Assembly: GCA_029747015.1 (NCBI GenBank)
Contig: JAKOGI010001176.1
Location: forward strand, 7,501-71,500
From: Carnegiea gigantea
Lineage: Eukaryota; Streptophyta; Magnoliopsida; Caryophyllales; Cactaceae
DNA: 64,000 nt
Direction: 5' to 3'
Shown: piece by piece, positions 1-13,049 of the stretch
Layout of the letters: each line of letters begins with the position of its first letter
Position numbering within the stretch: the stretch's first letter is position 1
The notes under the pieces: model-generated
The model's input: the letters and a program-made list of their open reading frames with translations, nothing else
Told to the model about the DNA's origin: nothing
Databases searched by the model: none
Program-made: the position numbers and the translations under genes

Positions 1-1040
1 AGAGAGCTCAATTTTAGGGTTTTAGTTTAGCTACCAATAAAACCTATAAGGAAGTAATAAACTAGGTAGATTAGAATTTATTTGGATATATTTTGATTCA
101 AGCTTGTAGATTTTGATCCTCATTTAGGCAATTCAGGATAAGTTTTCTCTTCCCTTTCTCTCTCTATTTCAAATTTTTGGTGCCTCTTAGATTATGTTAG
201 CTTAGTTCTTTTGCTTATTAGTTAAATATTTAATTTTTATTGTTAATTCATGTTTAATTAGCTTGTTGCTTATTTGTTAATTTAGTTGTAATTAGGTTTA
301 ATTATGCTTTTATGATGATTAGTAGCTATGTTTTGTTGGCTTGGATCGTGATTAGACCTATGATGGGTAGTTAGTCTTGGATTAGGCCTAACCATAGCTA
401 ATTTATGCTCTTAACTTATAGCTTTCTCCCATGCCTATCAAGTGTTCGATGAAATATTTAAAAGAGCTTTCATCAATATTTTTGGGTAGTTTAACTTATG
501 CCGGAAGGTGAGGTTAATTAGCTAGTGTGGAAAAAAGAATAGCCAGCATTTGGACATGAATATAGTCTCGATCCCTACTAGGTCTGAGGGTTGCTAATCT
601 CATGTTCTTATTAGGCTAACCTCATGAAAATAGATGGTTAGACTAATTAGACTAGCCATGACCCTTGAGAAAGGGCTTGGCTGGTCTTTGATGGTGCAAC
701 TGACTTTCTCTAGTTCTCAGTATAGGTTCAATAGATTAGGCTTGCCTTGACTATTTGATTCTTCGATTGGTCAATTAACAATCCCAAGCCTCTTCTTTTG
801 TGTTTATTAGTGTAATTTAGCTTGTCTTTTATTCCCATTCCACTTAGCCTAACTTGAAACACTTGAGCTAATTTCGGCCCTGGAAATCAAACTCTCTGTG
901 GATGATAGTTCAAGTACTCAGCAATAAACCTTACACTTAAAGTTATAACTCAGAAGTATTAAAACTTCAATTCTTTCTATCACCCCAAATGATGGGTCAA
1001 GAATTGAACCTAGGTATAACAATTATAATTTCGTGACTCC
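1..1040 (+). repeat. LTR-like fragment, Athila/Tat style (tentative)
   Basis: There is no coding potential. The layout resembles the LTR at 17803-19127: a TTAGTTAATT-rich stretch, a 'tcaagtgttcgatgaaat...gctttcat' segment near 438-475 like the 'tgtttgatgaattgcttgaa' segment of that LTR, and a 'ctctgtggatgatagttc' segment near 893-912 at the place where Athila LTRs carry a 'ccctgtgg' motif. I cannot find a primer site or the left end, which lies outside the window. It belongs to a different family from the 17803 element. It could also be unrelated AT-rich sequence. Confidence 0.3.
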
Positions 1041-1439
1041 ACCAACTCTGCTATTGCTTATTTACTTGTTTTAAATGCGACCCAAAAATATATTAAGCTA
1101 CCAGTCCTCAGTCCTTTCCCAAACGTACACGTCACACACCCAAGCTAGGTTCATTTATCTAACAGGATAGACATAATAATTTGTGAGGAAACATTGGTTA
1201 ACGATAGTTTTTGGGGTCACAATAAGTTAACTTCGACAATAAAATTGGAATCTTGGGATGTGAGACACGGTGTCAGATAGGATGTTTGTAGAGTGTATTT
1301 CGGAAACCTCAAATTTTAAGAATAGGGAGAGTATATTGTGGAGGGAAAACATATATGTGTGAAGGGGGGGAGGTGATTCAAACACAAACTAGATTCAGAG
1401 AAGCAAAATGTTATGAGTGTATGTAATTGTAGTCTATTC

Positions 1440-1870
1440 TTTTTTCTATTTTAGTGGATGCGTCGGATGTTATATTCTCCTGCTACAGTTTTTTCGTTAA
1501 TGACTACTAAGAAACTTCGTTATTCCAACAAAATTTTCTAATGAAAAAGGTGACCATCGGAATTTTTGGATGGATTTCTAACGGAAAGCATATTTTCAAC
1601 TTACAGGAAAGCCTTTTTTGATGGAATTATATTCCATAGGAATTTTTTAAAAGGAAATTCCAGCAGACTGTTCGGCAGAATTCTGTTGGTGATGTCACTT
1701 TCAGTTAAAATCAATTTCTGATAGAATTTACTACGAAACTTCCAAACATAACATTCTATGATAAATTCAAAAATTTCTTTTTAAAATTTTTCAATGGATT
1801 ATTGTATTGGAAATTTGGTTTTCGAAATCCAATGAAATTTTTGTCCGAATTCCACCAAAAAGGTATTATA
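1440..1870. repeat. Degenerate short repeats, possible CACTA sub-terminal region
   Basis: Short variants of GGAATTTC/GAAATTCC recur many times on both strands: 'cggaatttttgg', 'ggaaattccagc', 'cagaattctgttgg', 'cgaattccacc'. This arrangement is typical of sub-terminal repeats of CACTA transposons, whose binding sites are scattered near the ends. No CACTA terminus or transposase is visible nearby, so the assignment is tentative. Confidence 0.25.
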
Positions 1871-4631
1871 CATTAGGGTTCTTGATTTGGAACACCATTT
1901 CGTAATTTTGAAGGGTGAGAGAAGAAAAGAGAGCTAGCCTTTCATCCTAGACACCTCCTCCTCCCTCTCAATATATGTCTAGCCCAAAGTCCTATTGCTT
2001 ATTATCACGTTCAAACAGTATTGGAAACACCATAGCGCCACCATTTCCTCTCTTTTTTCCAATTGGTAAGTCCTTTCTTGTGTGTTTTATTTAAAATAGA
2101 AATTAAAGAATATAAAGTAACAATCATAAAATATATTATTGCAGACTAAAATAAGACATTTAAGAAATGTCTTATTAGAAGACAGTTATCATCACAACTA
2201 GTATGATTTACTCATCCTTGCCTCTGAACAAAAAAATAAAAAATATTAAAATTAAATTTGGGTGTGAATTGTTGTAATTTTTGTAGCCACCTACAGGCCG
2301 AATCTCCTAATGAAGTAATGTTTGTCGTCTTGTATAAGAATTGATAAGAAAATAAACTAGAAAAACGCAAAAATAAAGATGGGGCTTTTCTTCTATACTG
2401 AATTACTAACCTGCTTTGGAGAACAAAAACCATCAGATATGGATTTTTCCACTGTAAAAGAGTTGTCAGTATAAGTTTTTTCAAAAGCGTGAGCATTGAT
2501 CCTTGTCTTACTTCGCATTAATTTGTTAATAGAATGGAGGATTTTACCGCAATTAATCAACATCAGTGCCATAGATAACACACTTTTTAAGAGTTAAAAA
2601 TGAAATGAGGCATGAGGTAGGTAGGACAAATAGCTTAGGAAAACATTGAGTCAGGTCACTTGTTTTACGTGTAATTCGGTGGGTGTTTTTTTCTTTCCAA
2701 ATTGGCATGGCAAACGCGAGGATTCAATGAAGGGTCCAAGAAACTTAATATTAAGCGTGACAAGCTATACTACAGTCCCAAGCTCATGGTGCATCACAAG
2801 TCCAAGCTGCATTCGAGACACACGTTTTAAGGTTACACTCTCTGGTATCATGTCTTTTCAGAAGCTTCTGGAATCTAATTTCCTTCAAATATCGCTCTTA
2901 GTGTTAATTTTTATATGTAAGGTCAACATCAAATTTATAGGTGAATACTACAGTGTAAATGATGTGAACACAAAACAGGGTTATCAAAAGTTTGTACCTT
3001 TTTTAATAGGAATTTTGGACAATAATATATTGTGTTTTGGGATATTAGATAATAATATTTCGAACTTTGAACTTGAACGTTCATGCATCATACTATTGCA
3101 CTATTTACTATTTATATACCAAGGCAGAGTTTGAATGTATTTTCATTAATGTAGTGCCACAATTTCCTAATGTTATGCAATTGCATATGATTAAAATGTA
3201 AAAATTTCTAAGTATATAAATAGCATATGTTGAATATGAACTTACATCACCAACTGAAAACACCTTCAAAATCGGTCTCAGTGTATAAACAGTAAATATG
3301 TCCATAGTATAGTTTACGAGTGTTCAAGTTTAAAGTTTGGAGTATTATTATCTAATTCCCCCAAAGTACTGTATATTATCGTCCAATATTTCTTTTTAAT
3401 ATAGTTTTTTCAATTTATAAACAAAATTTACTCTTTTTCAAAAAATTATAATTTTCCGATATGTTTTCTACATCCCCAATGTTCTCATCCGCTCTTGATG
3501 GTGATGAGCCTACTGCATATTAAAAATGCTCGTGAACACATACTACTTAGAAGATGATCTAAAATGATGGGAAAGAAGGTTTTCTATAATCTAAATAAAT
3601 TAGTTTTCTAAATCAATTTTTATGAAAATAGCAATGGCCCCGACTCTATCCCTCTCTAAACCAACTACAATGCTCTCCAACTTTCACCTAGTTGTAGTAA
3701 TTTGTGTTGCTCAAGGTGCTTAGTTTTCTAGCCATCATGAGCATCCTATCTCGTGTTCTTTCTTATTTAACAGTATTTTTGTATTTTCAATAGTGATTCT
3801 CTCATTATGAGAGTTGTCTCCTCTGAATGGAAGATTTTTTTTTTTTCCCTTAATGGTTGTTTTGATTTATATTTGTGTAAGTATTTTACTTGATTTTGAA
3901 GGGATAAAGTTCTATTCTATTGCAAGACATCACCTCAACCAAATTTGGCACTTCAAGCACATTCTTTTGTGTCTGAATACCACCAACTCACCCAAGAAAA
4001 TTGCATTAGAAAAACAAACCTATTTCTAGAAAGACATTACAAGAGATTCGTAGATCTCTTCTTGAGGTTGTATTGTGAATCAATAATTGTGGGAATATGA
4101 GTGATTAGTGGTGTGAAAGTAGCTTTTTTGGGGTACATATTGTATTACGATATTCAAGTTTGTATTTGTTCATGTCAAATATATTTTGTAAATATCATAT
4201 GGCTAATTAAGAATTATGTCCCTTCTCTTGCAAAAATTAGCAATGGTCATAACATTAAGAATGTTGATTTAAATAATAAGCAAAATACTTTTCTAAACAT
4301 CAAATAAATACTATTTGGATATATACCAAATAAATGCTTATGAAAATGACAATGATCATAACATACTATACTATAAAAAAAGGTTGATTTAAAAAGTTAA
4401 AAAGAATCTACACACTAAAAAATGGTTGTCTTACACAAATTCTCTAATACCTCTAGATCATCATGTTTTTTCATCAAATTGGTCTACCTTTGCTACAAAT
4501 TTTCAGTGCTAGAGGTTTTTTCCTGGTTAGTAGTTGAATGTAATCTACCATTGGCCTTGACAATGGTTTGTGTGAATTGAGTTCTTTCAAACTAATTATC
4601 TATTTCAATACCTACAAAAGGATGAAACAAA
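1871..4631. other. No recognisable gene; AT-rich spacer
   Basis: I see no conserved domain, RNA gene or clear element end. An open frame at 2646-3134 on the plus strand (162 codons) has no motif I recognise. Its second half is hydrophobic and low in complexity, and it has no similar copy elsewhere in the window, so I do not call it a gene. The rest holds only short frames and T-tracts. Confidence 0.5.
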
Positions 4632-4945
4632 AAGCAGAATCAATCAATGGCAGAAGGAAATTTAAAGGGAAAGTTGTGTTATTGATTACCACTGAGTTGA
4701 AAGAGATTTTAATTCGACAGGGGTGAAAATTAAAGTAGTGGGTTGCTCCTCAAGGTTTACACAAAGTCACAAACCTTCGAATGCGTGCATTCACGACTGA
4801 AGCTTTAGAGTATGCCGAACTACAATTATCTAGAAGAGAAAAGGAAAAGGAATTAAAGAACGTGTTGGTTTTTGTGTGTGTCAAACAATTGGAGACAAGC
4901 TCTATTTGTAGTGCTGATTTCATAAGCCTTGCTAATTATTTTGGT
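4632..4945 (-). repeat. Inner part of the 3' LTR of the minus-strand Copia
   Basis: This block aligns along its length with 14988-15285 in the same orientation. Shared landmarks are 'atcaatggca' followed by 'atttaaag', 'gattgccattga/gattaccactga', 'caaggttta', and 'ttttgtatgtgtcaaa/ttttgtgtgtgtcaaa'. The second copy lies in the 5' LTR of the same element, so this is probably the matching part of its 3' LTR, displaced by the block 4974-8741. Confidence 0.5.
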
Positions 4946-6045
4946 TAATCACCATTTAAATTAATTAAATTGAGTGTCACATTTTAATTCAGGATTCATA
5001 TCACTTATGCAATCGTAAGTTAAGACGACAAAATGATTTCGAAAGAAAATTTAATTATGCTCAGTATTAAATCATTTAGAATTTATAAAAAAAAAGAATA
5101 AATAGATAAAACAAATTAGCCCATTTATAAAAGTGAGTAACCATGGAATACATGAATATACAATGTGCTCATCTATATTATATAAATATAATCGTAATAA
5201 TAATGAATCAAGTAAAAATTAATGAAAATGAGCAAATAAATCAATGTGGGTAAAGTTTATAATTTTTTCTCAAATAAACCACGAAAATACTATTAATATT
5301 CCAAAAGTTTAGCCTAAATATTTATTAGAGTTTAAGGGGTAATATTTTAGGAAAACAAAATAAAACAAAATAAAAAAAATCTTGAATTAAGATTATCAAA
5401 TTTTGTAAAATTCAAATTAATAAAAACTAAAACAAAACAGCCCCCTCCTACTTCCCCCAACCTATGACTCCCTTGCTTCCCGTTCTTTGCACGCCCCCAC
5501 CTCCCTTGTTCTACCGCAAGCCACTACGTCCCAGCCACCTTCACCACCACCACCTCCTCTCACTTTCTCTTAGCTTTGCACTATCGAGGTTGAGAAGGTG
5601 AACCCTAAACCCTCTTTTAATTACTTTGCCCATTTTATTCTTGATTTTGTTAATAAATGTATTGTTTTGGTTAGATAAGTGTTGATTTGTGTTAATTTGA
5701 AGTTTTGACAATGAGTTCGAGGCTTGGAGTTATTTGGAAGTTTATGGGTGGTTATGGTGGAATTGGGTTTTGGAATTTGGAGTTTGGAAGCGAGGTTGTG
5801 TTCTTTCACTTGATTTTATGAAATCTCGTGGAATTTTAATAAAATTAGTAAGGGGGTGTGTGTATTAGATGTTGCCATGCAAAAAAGGTTTGGGTTTAGC
5901 TTGAGATAGAAGATGGAGGAAGGAGGGGAAATAGGTTATGTTTTGGTAGTTCTGATATTAGTTAGATTAATATGAGTTTTGTGGCTTGGCTTTGAAAGAT
6001 GAAATTATGTTTAGTGGAAAATTTCAGTAATGGTAGTGATTAAGG

Positions 6046-6477
6046 TCCTATTTAGCAATTAATCATTAGCTGTTTGTATTAGTTATTAGCTATTAGATAT
6101 TTGACTTGGTTATTTGCATTAGCTGTTTGAATAAGCAGTTTCTAGAAAAAGTGCTTGAATAAAATTAACTATTTCTGAAAAAAGTTGTTTGTTAGAATTC
6201 CATTTTGCCCTTTCTGTACATTACATTTTACTTGAACATGATTTTTTATTCATTGACCGTTTTATTTTCTTTAATAAAAATTAAATCTATGTCATATGTA
6301 AAAATTATTTCAATCCTTGGAACCTTGTTTCCTTACTAATTCTACATATTTTGTATTCACTATTTATGTTATTTTCATTTCAATTCATACATATTCATGT
6401 GTTGCTCGTGCCTTCCAACCTTATTTGTTATTCCTTCGAGATTTTTTTTTGGGGGTTGTGAATATATATAATATATC

Positions 6478-6534
<57 letters not shown>

Positions 6535-6940
6535 TAAAGTATCTTTTTTTTTTTTTCAATTTGTATGTATCCTTTTTCCTCTGACTAATGAACACTATTG
6601 ATTACAACTATGGGCTACGGATGGGGAAGAGAGAGGAGTAAGGTTGAAGATGGGACTGCATGAATAAGAAATCAGGGTTTTTGATTACACAAGTGACATG
6701 CGTTGTAATTTTGATAAAGTCTTAAGCAAACTTGTCAGTTACACAACAGCTATTTACAAAAGGTTACTCATTTTAGCTTTGTGTAAATTAGCTTATTGGG
6801 TTGAAAATAGCTATTATAAAAAACTGTTTATCAAATACTAAACTGGCTTTTCTGACTAGGTTAAAATAGCCAAAACCCTCCAAAAAATCATTTTGTATCA
6901 AAAAGTCAATGAAAAAGCTAACCACTGAACATCCCCTATG
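6046..6940. mobile_element. hAT-like MITE, degenerate
   Basis: The left part reads 'ggtcctatttagcaatta' followed by several 'attagctgttt' units. The right part reads 'ttagcttattgggttg', 'aaaaagctaaccactgaac', 'atcccctatg'. This is the sequence style of a common plant MITE group whose ends start GGTCCTGTTTGG and whose interior is full of AGCTAATT/AATTAGCT. The ends are only weak inverted repeats and no 8-bp duplication is evident. An AT microsatellite sits inside. Confidence 0.4.
6461..6535. repeat. AT dinucleotide microsatellite
   Basis: Nearly pure (AT)n, broken by a few single-base changes, inside the putative MITE. The apparent open frame across it (6317-6601) is a simple-repeat artefact. 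Confidence 0.95.
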
Positions 6941-8741
6941 AGTATTTGTGAAACTTGATGTTCAAGAAGAGTATGAATTGAAGGATGGAAAAGTGATTTG
7001 GGAAGATGTTTGAAATAAATATTCATAATATGAATTTTAAAATTAATATTAGAAGTTGGAATAAGTTAACTATGTAAACTTAGGAGTTAGTTGTAGAGTA
7101 ATAAGGTGATTGTAGAGTTTCATTTTTGTATTTTGATTATATAATGAGTGTAATAGATTAAAGATGGCATTAATGATTCATTAAATATTTTTGTGACTGA
7201 AAAGAATGAATGAAAAATGGATTTATGCTAAAGTGATTAAAGAGCGCCACAACCCATGTAGTTTAAATCAATTAAGTGACAAGCAAAGTCTAGTTGATCC
7301 TAAAAAAGCAAGCACCTTTTTTCTTGGATGCGAAAGTATAAGCATGACATTGAAATAACCCAAAATTGCAAATTGGACTTGCATAGACTAAGATGCTTTT
7401 AGAAATGAATCACTAAAACTAATAAATATGTCACTTTTAATAATAAAAATAAGAATAAAAATAATAACAAGGGCTTTGATAATAATGATAATATGTTTAA
7501 TATAACCATAATAATGAAAATGCTGATGATGAGATCAATATAAATGATAGTGGACAAAACAAAGTTAAGACTTATAATATCAATGATAACGTTAATAATA
7601 TCACAACAAGAAAAGCGACGACATTGGAAGGGGGGACAAAATGAAAGGAAAATAAAGTCAATTTGTGTATTTAAGTAAATAATAGTGGATGTATTTATAA
7701 CTACAAGAAAAACCAAAATAAAATTTTGGATTACTTACTAAGCTTGAAAATTAATAAAAACTTTCGACAACCTTAGTAACCATTGAATTGTACATTTGGA
7801 GCACAAACAGGGCCATTTCTATCATTTCAAGCCATAAACAAACATTTTACAAAAATGGAGAGCGATTTAAAAAGTCTAGGTACATGTATTGCTTTTGCTC
7901 TATGAAAAAATCATATGTTTATCAAAATTATAAAATTTCCATACAATATTCATGAAATGAATCAGTTTCACCTAATTAAGTGACCCCATCAGTAATGAAG
8001 CATAAGGGCTTACGCCCCTCAGTTTGTCTGTGCAGCTTCAGCTCAAGCTTCCCAATAGGTGTGAGAGGTGGGGACTATCCCAACGATCGTCTTAAACATC
8101 AATAGGGGTTACACTTCCAAATAATAACCAACAAAATAGTTTTACTCATATTCTCCCACTTCTGTTATTGAATAAAAATGAATTGACATGCGGGCGCCCT
8201 ACTAATTGATCTAAAATTTATTTCACAATGGATCAGGGATAGACATGTTGGGCTTCAACTGACTTTTTGAAATGTTTTTTTGTGTTTTTTTGGTCTCAGG
8301 TAAGCGATTAGTGAATAGCCCTCCTCCTAGCAAGTCTGAGGGTAGCGAGAAATAGAAGTGGATGTTTGTACTTTTTGCTCATGGCTAGCTATAGATGCTC
8401 ACAGTGATTCTAGACTAGCATGAAGCCTAAAAGGTACTGAGGATACGTGTCATCTATATGTTCTTTTGGACAATCTTGCCCAATGTTGGTCCCAAGAAAA
8501 CCCTAACTAATTTGTAATTTGTTACGTAATTTGAATGGTATTATAGATATGACTTTCTTACTCCTAACTCACAAGGATTTAGTGAATGTGAAAGTAATTC
8601 ACTGTAAATGTTTAGTTCCCATGTAGCCTTGTTCGACTTGGGATGACCATAAAGGCCCTAATTAATAAGACTTCCACTACCATTATGACCAATAAATGAT
8701 TAGATTAACATATTTAGGTAATTAGGGATTGGGGATGTTAC

Positions 8742-8851
8742 AAGATCGGAGGAAGATAACACTACGAAAGCTCTTAAAACTCCTCTGTGGGACAAATGAG
8801 TTCAAGGAAAGAAAAGAACGTAGGACTAGTATATTTTCATTACTTCAAACA
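8742..8851 (-). repeat. Start of the 3' LTR of the minus-strand Copia
   Basis: On the minus strand it starts TGTTTGAAGTAATG and follows AGTGGAGAT, a Copia-type polypurine tract. It aligns with the start of the 5' LTR, read leftward from about 15689: GTAATG, ATACTA, TTCTTTCCTTG, CATTTGT versus CCTTTGT, GAGGAGTTTT versus GGAGGTTTAG, then GAGC. It stops at 8742, where the block ending 'ggatgttaca' begins. Confidence 0.5.
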
Positions 8852-9059
8852 ATCTCCACTAATGACATTCAGACTAAAGAAACAAGAATTTGCACAAAGA
8901 AGGGTCAGATACTTAAGCATCAATATCTTTTGATTAAATCGAGATATAGTGAAGTGAGACAACAACCAGATCAACCATGTGAACTAATTTTTGGGACTGA
9001 TAGACCCTGGTTGGGACCCTCATGACATATATAAACTCTTTAGGTCACTGTCTATTCCA

Positions 9060-11150
9060 TGATAAATGACTTGCGCCTTCTAAAGCCATGCGCACACCTC
9101 GAGTCTCATAAATGGTTTAGAGAGGCAACCTAGATCTCTCACAAAAAGCATTCAAAGTTTCAAACCTTCACACTTAGTTCGGTAATTTCATCAAGTTTAT
9201 GCCAATGTGGACCACCAAAAATGTTGCTCTGAAATTATTGAAAGCATGGTAATACTCAACGTCATGATTATGAAGTAGTGAATCCATCAAGTATATCTCA
9301 ATAGCACCACACTAATTGGGCTATGGATTCATTTAAGGCATAAGGGCTTAGCCTTATAAAAGCAGTACTGCATGCCATAATGATGAAAATATAGTGCATA
9401 TTAAGACTATATGGCTTCGTTTTACCATAAGTAGTTGTCCACCATACTGCCCCAATCCATAGGCTTAAGTTCTATCCCCCTTGATGTCTCAGGAACAACT
9501 TACCTGGCCAAGCTATTAGTTAGTAGATCTACTAAATTTGTCTGAGATCTCATGTTTTCAAGGAAATGACACATATTTTAGCAATTGTTTCAACATATTG
9601 TGTCAGATGCAAATGTGTGTCTTATTTCCATTATAGACATTATTGTGTGCAATTCCAATTGCTACCAATGAGTCACAATGTAGAGAGACATCCGTAACTT
9701 GCTTCTCCCACAGTTACACATCCATTAGTAGATTCTTCAGCCATTCTGCCTATTATCATGCCAACTTAAAAGAAATATATTCATCTCCCGGAGCAGAGTG
9801 AGCTATGTAAGTTTGTTTTATAGACTTTTATGAAATACCTCCTCTCGTAAAAACAAATCACATAATCCATAGAACACACAACATGATTATTAAAGACATA
9901 GTTTGTGTCATAACATCCTTGTACCATAGCAAGAAATTTCCCAAAATGCAAACACAAATCCATAGTACCTCTTAATATTTAAGTAAACAAAATAACGCAT
10001 CTTAATGATCTTTGCTAGGATTATGTGTATACTGATTGAATCTACTGACCGCATAGGCAATGTTAGGGTTGAGTATAGTTCATGGAAAACATCGCACTTC
10101 CTATAATTTTAGCACAATCAATTTGAAAAATGCTAGAAGCCTTGTTCTCTTAAGGTGTATGCTAGAATTATATGGCTTTCTCATTAGAGCCACATCAAAG
10201 AAAATAAATTTCCTCAACATTTTCTTAGTATAATAAGATTAACACAAAGAAAAGCCATCATTAGTCTTTGTAATTTTGGTCCCTAAGATCACATGAACTT
10301 ATCTAGATTCTTCATTTTAAAATAAGAAGACAACAATTTCTCAATCTCATTAGTGATGTGCACATTAGTACAAAAATTCAACGTGTCATCATCATACAGA
10401 TGAATTATCACATAATCTAATCCAAGCAACTTTGAATACACACAAGAATCAGAAGTGTTCATAACAAAATTTTTGTACTATTGTGTTGTCATACCACTAT
10501 CTAGGACCCTATTCTATGCCATACAAAGATTTCCTAAGTTTGAAGACTTTGTTCTCCCACCCAGCAAGCGCACATCCCTCAGGTTGTGACATATAAATCT
10601 CTTCCTTTAAGTCACCATTAAGAAAAGTTTCTTTCACATCCATCTAATGTGTAATACCATGGATTTATCTAATTACCATTCTTGCCTTGTATTTGTCTAT
10701 ACAACAGCTAGATCTTAACTTCTGAAGATCCCTTCGCTACTAATAGCTCTATAAGCCTTAGGTAGGTCAAACCAACTCCTAAGTTTGATTTTACACTATT
10801 GAGTCTTATTCTCTTTTAATGTTTTCTTTCCAAAAGACAGCATCTATGGATCATAGCCTCTTCCTAAGATTTAGGATGTTCCTCAATGAGTTAAAGCATC
10901 AACATTGAAATCCTCAATTAAAAAGGTAGTAATAAAGTTAGGACCAAACCTGGTCTTTCCTTTTGGGTTCATTAGCTGGCTCTCTAACAACAAAACTAGA
11001 AGCATGCAGATTTACCTTTTCATGCACAACATCATAAACATTGTTTTCCAAAGGAAAAACATACTCAAGGAACTCTACATCTTTAGACTCACAGATAGAA
11101 AAAAACATTGAATGCCCTAAATACATTGTTTTAGGAAAAACCAATAAACA
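9060..11150 (-). pseudogene. Copia reverse transcriptase-RNase H remnant
   Basis: On the minus strand, descending coordinates give in order: an integrase/RT linker with 'SKDVEFLEYVFPLEN' (about 11090-11040); an RT block with 'LYDDDTLNF' in place of the usual YVDDM (about 10400) followed by 'MKNLDKF' and 'VILGTKITK'; 'NIAYAVSRFNQYTHNPSKDH' (about 10070-10010); and RNase H motifs 'SWK'-like, 'AEWLKNLLMDV', 'LHCDSLVAIGIAHNN' (about 9730-9630). These are the standard Copia RT-RNase H landmarks. Stops and frameshifts separate nearly all of them, and the catalytic YVDD reads YDDD. Nothing functional is expected. The 9060-9500 end is the decayed tail after RNase H. Confidence 0.75.
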
Positions 11151-12100
11151 CTAAATTAAAGTCTTAGCACTAATATTTTCCTATTAAGTTGGGTAAGGGA
11201 ACTTCAGCCGAACACCCCCACACTTTAAAGAAACTCAAGGTAGGGGCATACCTTTTCTACAATTCATATAATGTCTTATCTAACTTCTTGTGAGGTACTC
11301 TATTAAGAACATAACAAGCAAATAAAACAACTCTCCCTCATATGTTATTAGAAAGACCAAAACATAAAAACCATAGTAACATTCATAATTTCTTTAAGAG
11401 TTCTGCTGTTTCGTTTGACTACCCTATTCTATTGGGGAGTACGACAGCCACTAACTCATTTATGATGCCATTTTTCTCACAGAAGGCCATCAGAGAGTTA
11501 GTCTCATATTCTCCTCCCTTACTGATTCTAATTTCTAAGTCTCTTGATTTTCTTGTCTAGTTAGTTTTCCACTACCTCTTTATACCTAAGGAGCATTTCC
11601 TTTCAGCATCATTTTTTGACCTAAGGAGGTATATTTTGGTGTATGTGGAAAAGTCAACTACAAAGGACAACCTTCCCCCCATTATAAATAGTTTTCCTGA
11701 AGTCTGCTAAATTCGAATGCACTAGCTCGATACGCTAGTTCTAACCAATCTATTTTTTGCTAGTGAGATGTTTGAAGGGTTTTTCAGGATGCTTTTCTTC
11801 TATGGACATAGGACATTTAGAAAAATTATTAGAATTCCCAATGAGAATTATAATGGAGATGTCTCTGTCTCTTTATGGGAGCAAAAATTAGCATGACCAA
11901 GTGTACCACGCCACAAATCAAGAGACTTAGTAACATAAGAAAAATTAGAAGCATTTCGATTCATGATATTAGAACCAATGTTTAGTTTGAATAACCTTCA
12001 TTTGAATACGCTTTACTAATAAAGTCCTCATTATGAGAAATAATAACTTTTCGGCTTCAAAAACAAGTTTAAGTCCGACTTCGCACATAAAGAACATTGC
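11151..12100 (-). pseudogene. Copia integrase remnant
   Basis: Between the protease-like block and reverse transcriptase, minus-strand frames give broken pieces typical of the Copia integrase C-terminal half, such as 'KTLYEL' with 'FKVWGC' (about 11280-11220) and 'NNVFRAFNVF' just before the RT linker. I cannot make out an intact catalytic D-D-E set. Position and order support the call more than sequence does. Confidence 0.5.
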
Positions 12101-12330
12101 TCAAAGATAAAGTTTAACAAAAGTCAATTTAACAAGAATTCTTTTTTCACATATGACTCCAATAGTGGAAGAGTTCCACATGTAGACACACCCTCCATGA
12201 GCAGCATCCTCAAAATCATGCATCAAAACCTTGTTGGCACAAAGATCCCTTGAAGTTCCCGTGCCTAGAAGCCATTTAGCATTGTTTGGCACCGTATTTT
12301 CCTCTATAACCGCAACACTAATAATCACAT
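12101..12330 (-). pseudogene. Copia protease / GAG-pre-integrase region
   Basis: An open minus-strand stretch of 75 codons contains 'AKWLLGTGTSRDLCANKVL', matching the Copia aspartic protease consensus W-LLDSGAS-HLC with the catalytic D-S-G changed to G-T-G. It continues 'FEDAAHGGCVYMWNSST' as in TNT-type elements. The loss of the catalytic aspartate shows it is dead. It follows directly from the zinc-knuckle region. Confidence 0.7.
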
Positions 12331-12339
12331 TGTCCTCAG

Positions 12340-13049
12340 TGTGTTTTGCCTTGGCTATAGTTTGTATAGTAGGCTTCTAGTTTGATTCAGATAGTCATTT
12401 GTTGAGTGAACATTAGTAGGCTTTGTGTCCTCGCTTGCTGCAGAAGTAACACACCCTTTTCCATTTCTGGATCTTGTTACCAGGCTTATTTTGCTTTCCA
12501 TGATGCATCGACTTCTAGTTCTTCTTTCCTCTACCTTTGAACTCGTCTCTATTTGTAGGTATAGTAGATTCAACCAAATTAGTTTGAGAAGAATTTAATG
12601 AAAAAGAGTTCATCTTATCTTTGAGATGATTGGACTCTTTATCCTCCTATGGTTGATCAACTCCTATAGATCAAGAAAACAGCGATAGCCCCTACAACCG
12701 TAGAGATTGATCTCTCTTCTCATGCTTCAATTAATTTTTTTAATCATTGTAAGAAAGAGGAAATTTTTGAATCAGTGCAGTAGTCTATAGTGCCTCACAC
12801 ATATTCATTCAATAGTTCAAAACTGTGACACACAAGTTCTTATAGACATGAACCTACTCTATGATTGGTTTTTCGTCGAAAATCCAAACCTACCATCAGT
12901 CATCAGCCATGGTTTCTTCTTTCCAATAACAATAGTGCCATATTTGGTATTTGGTCATACCCTAATGACCTTGGATGACTCATTTGCAGTAAATACATCA
13001 AACAGAGGTTAGTCATATGGTTAAGAAGATATCCCCTGACTGTTTTATT
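12340..13049 (-). pseudogene. Copia gag, 3' part with zinc knuckle
   Basis: Minus-strand frames give a CCHC-like knuckle 'CYFCSKRGHKAY' (about 12455-12420) with the last cysteine missing from the expected place, preceded by a basic region 'EFKGRGKKN'. Further upstream are gag fragments such as 'RGYLLNHMTN' near the hAT junction. The frame is broken several times. At 13042-13049 it meets the left target duplication of the hAT element, and gag resumes at 14761. Confidence 0.6.

Larger units (their letters stand above)
4974..8741. repeat. Long LTR-like block, possible solo LTR of a Ty3 element
   Basis: The block begins 'tgtcacattttaattc' and ends 'ggggatgttaca', the TGT...ACA form of Ty3/chromovirus LTRs in which one end reads TGTAACACCC in reverse. 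It separates two pieces of a Copia LTR (8742-8851 and 4632-4945), as an insertion would. It contains no protein domain. A C-rich stretch (5440-5580) may be a leader region. I could not find matching 5-bp flanks, so the boundaries and the solo-LTR reading are an inference. Confidence 0.35.

Noticed and set aside
2646..3134. Plus-strand open frame of 162 codons
   Set aside because: No recognisable domain or conserved motif. The second half is compositionally simple. Not enough to call a gene.
7399..7716. Minus-strand hydrophobic open frame of 105 codons
   Set aside because: The sequence is low-complexity ATT/AATA-rich DNA, giving Ile/Leu/Phe runs. No domain, and no start context that stands out.
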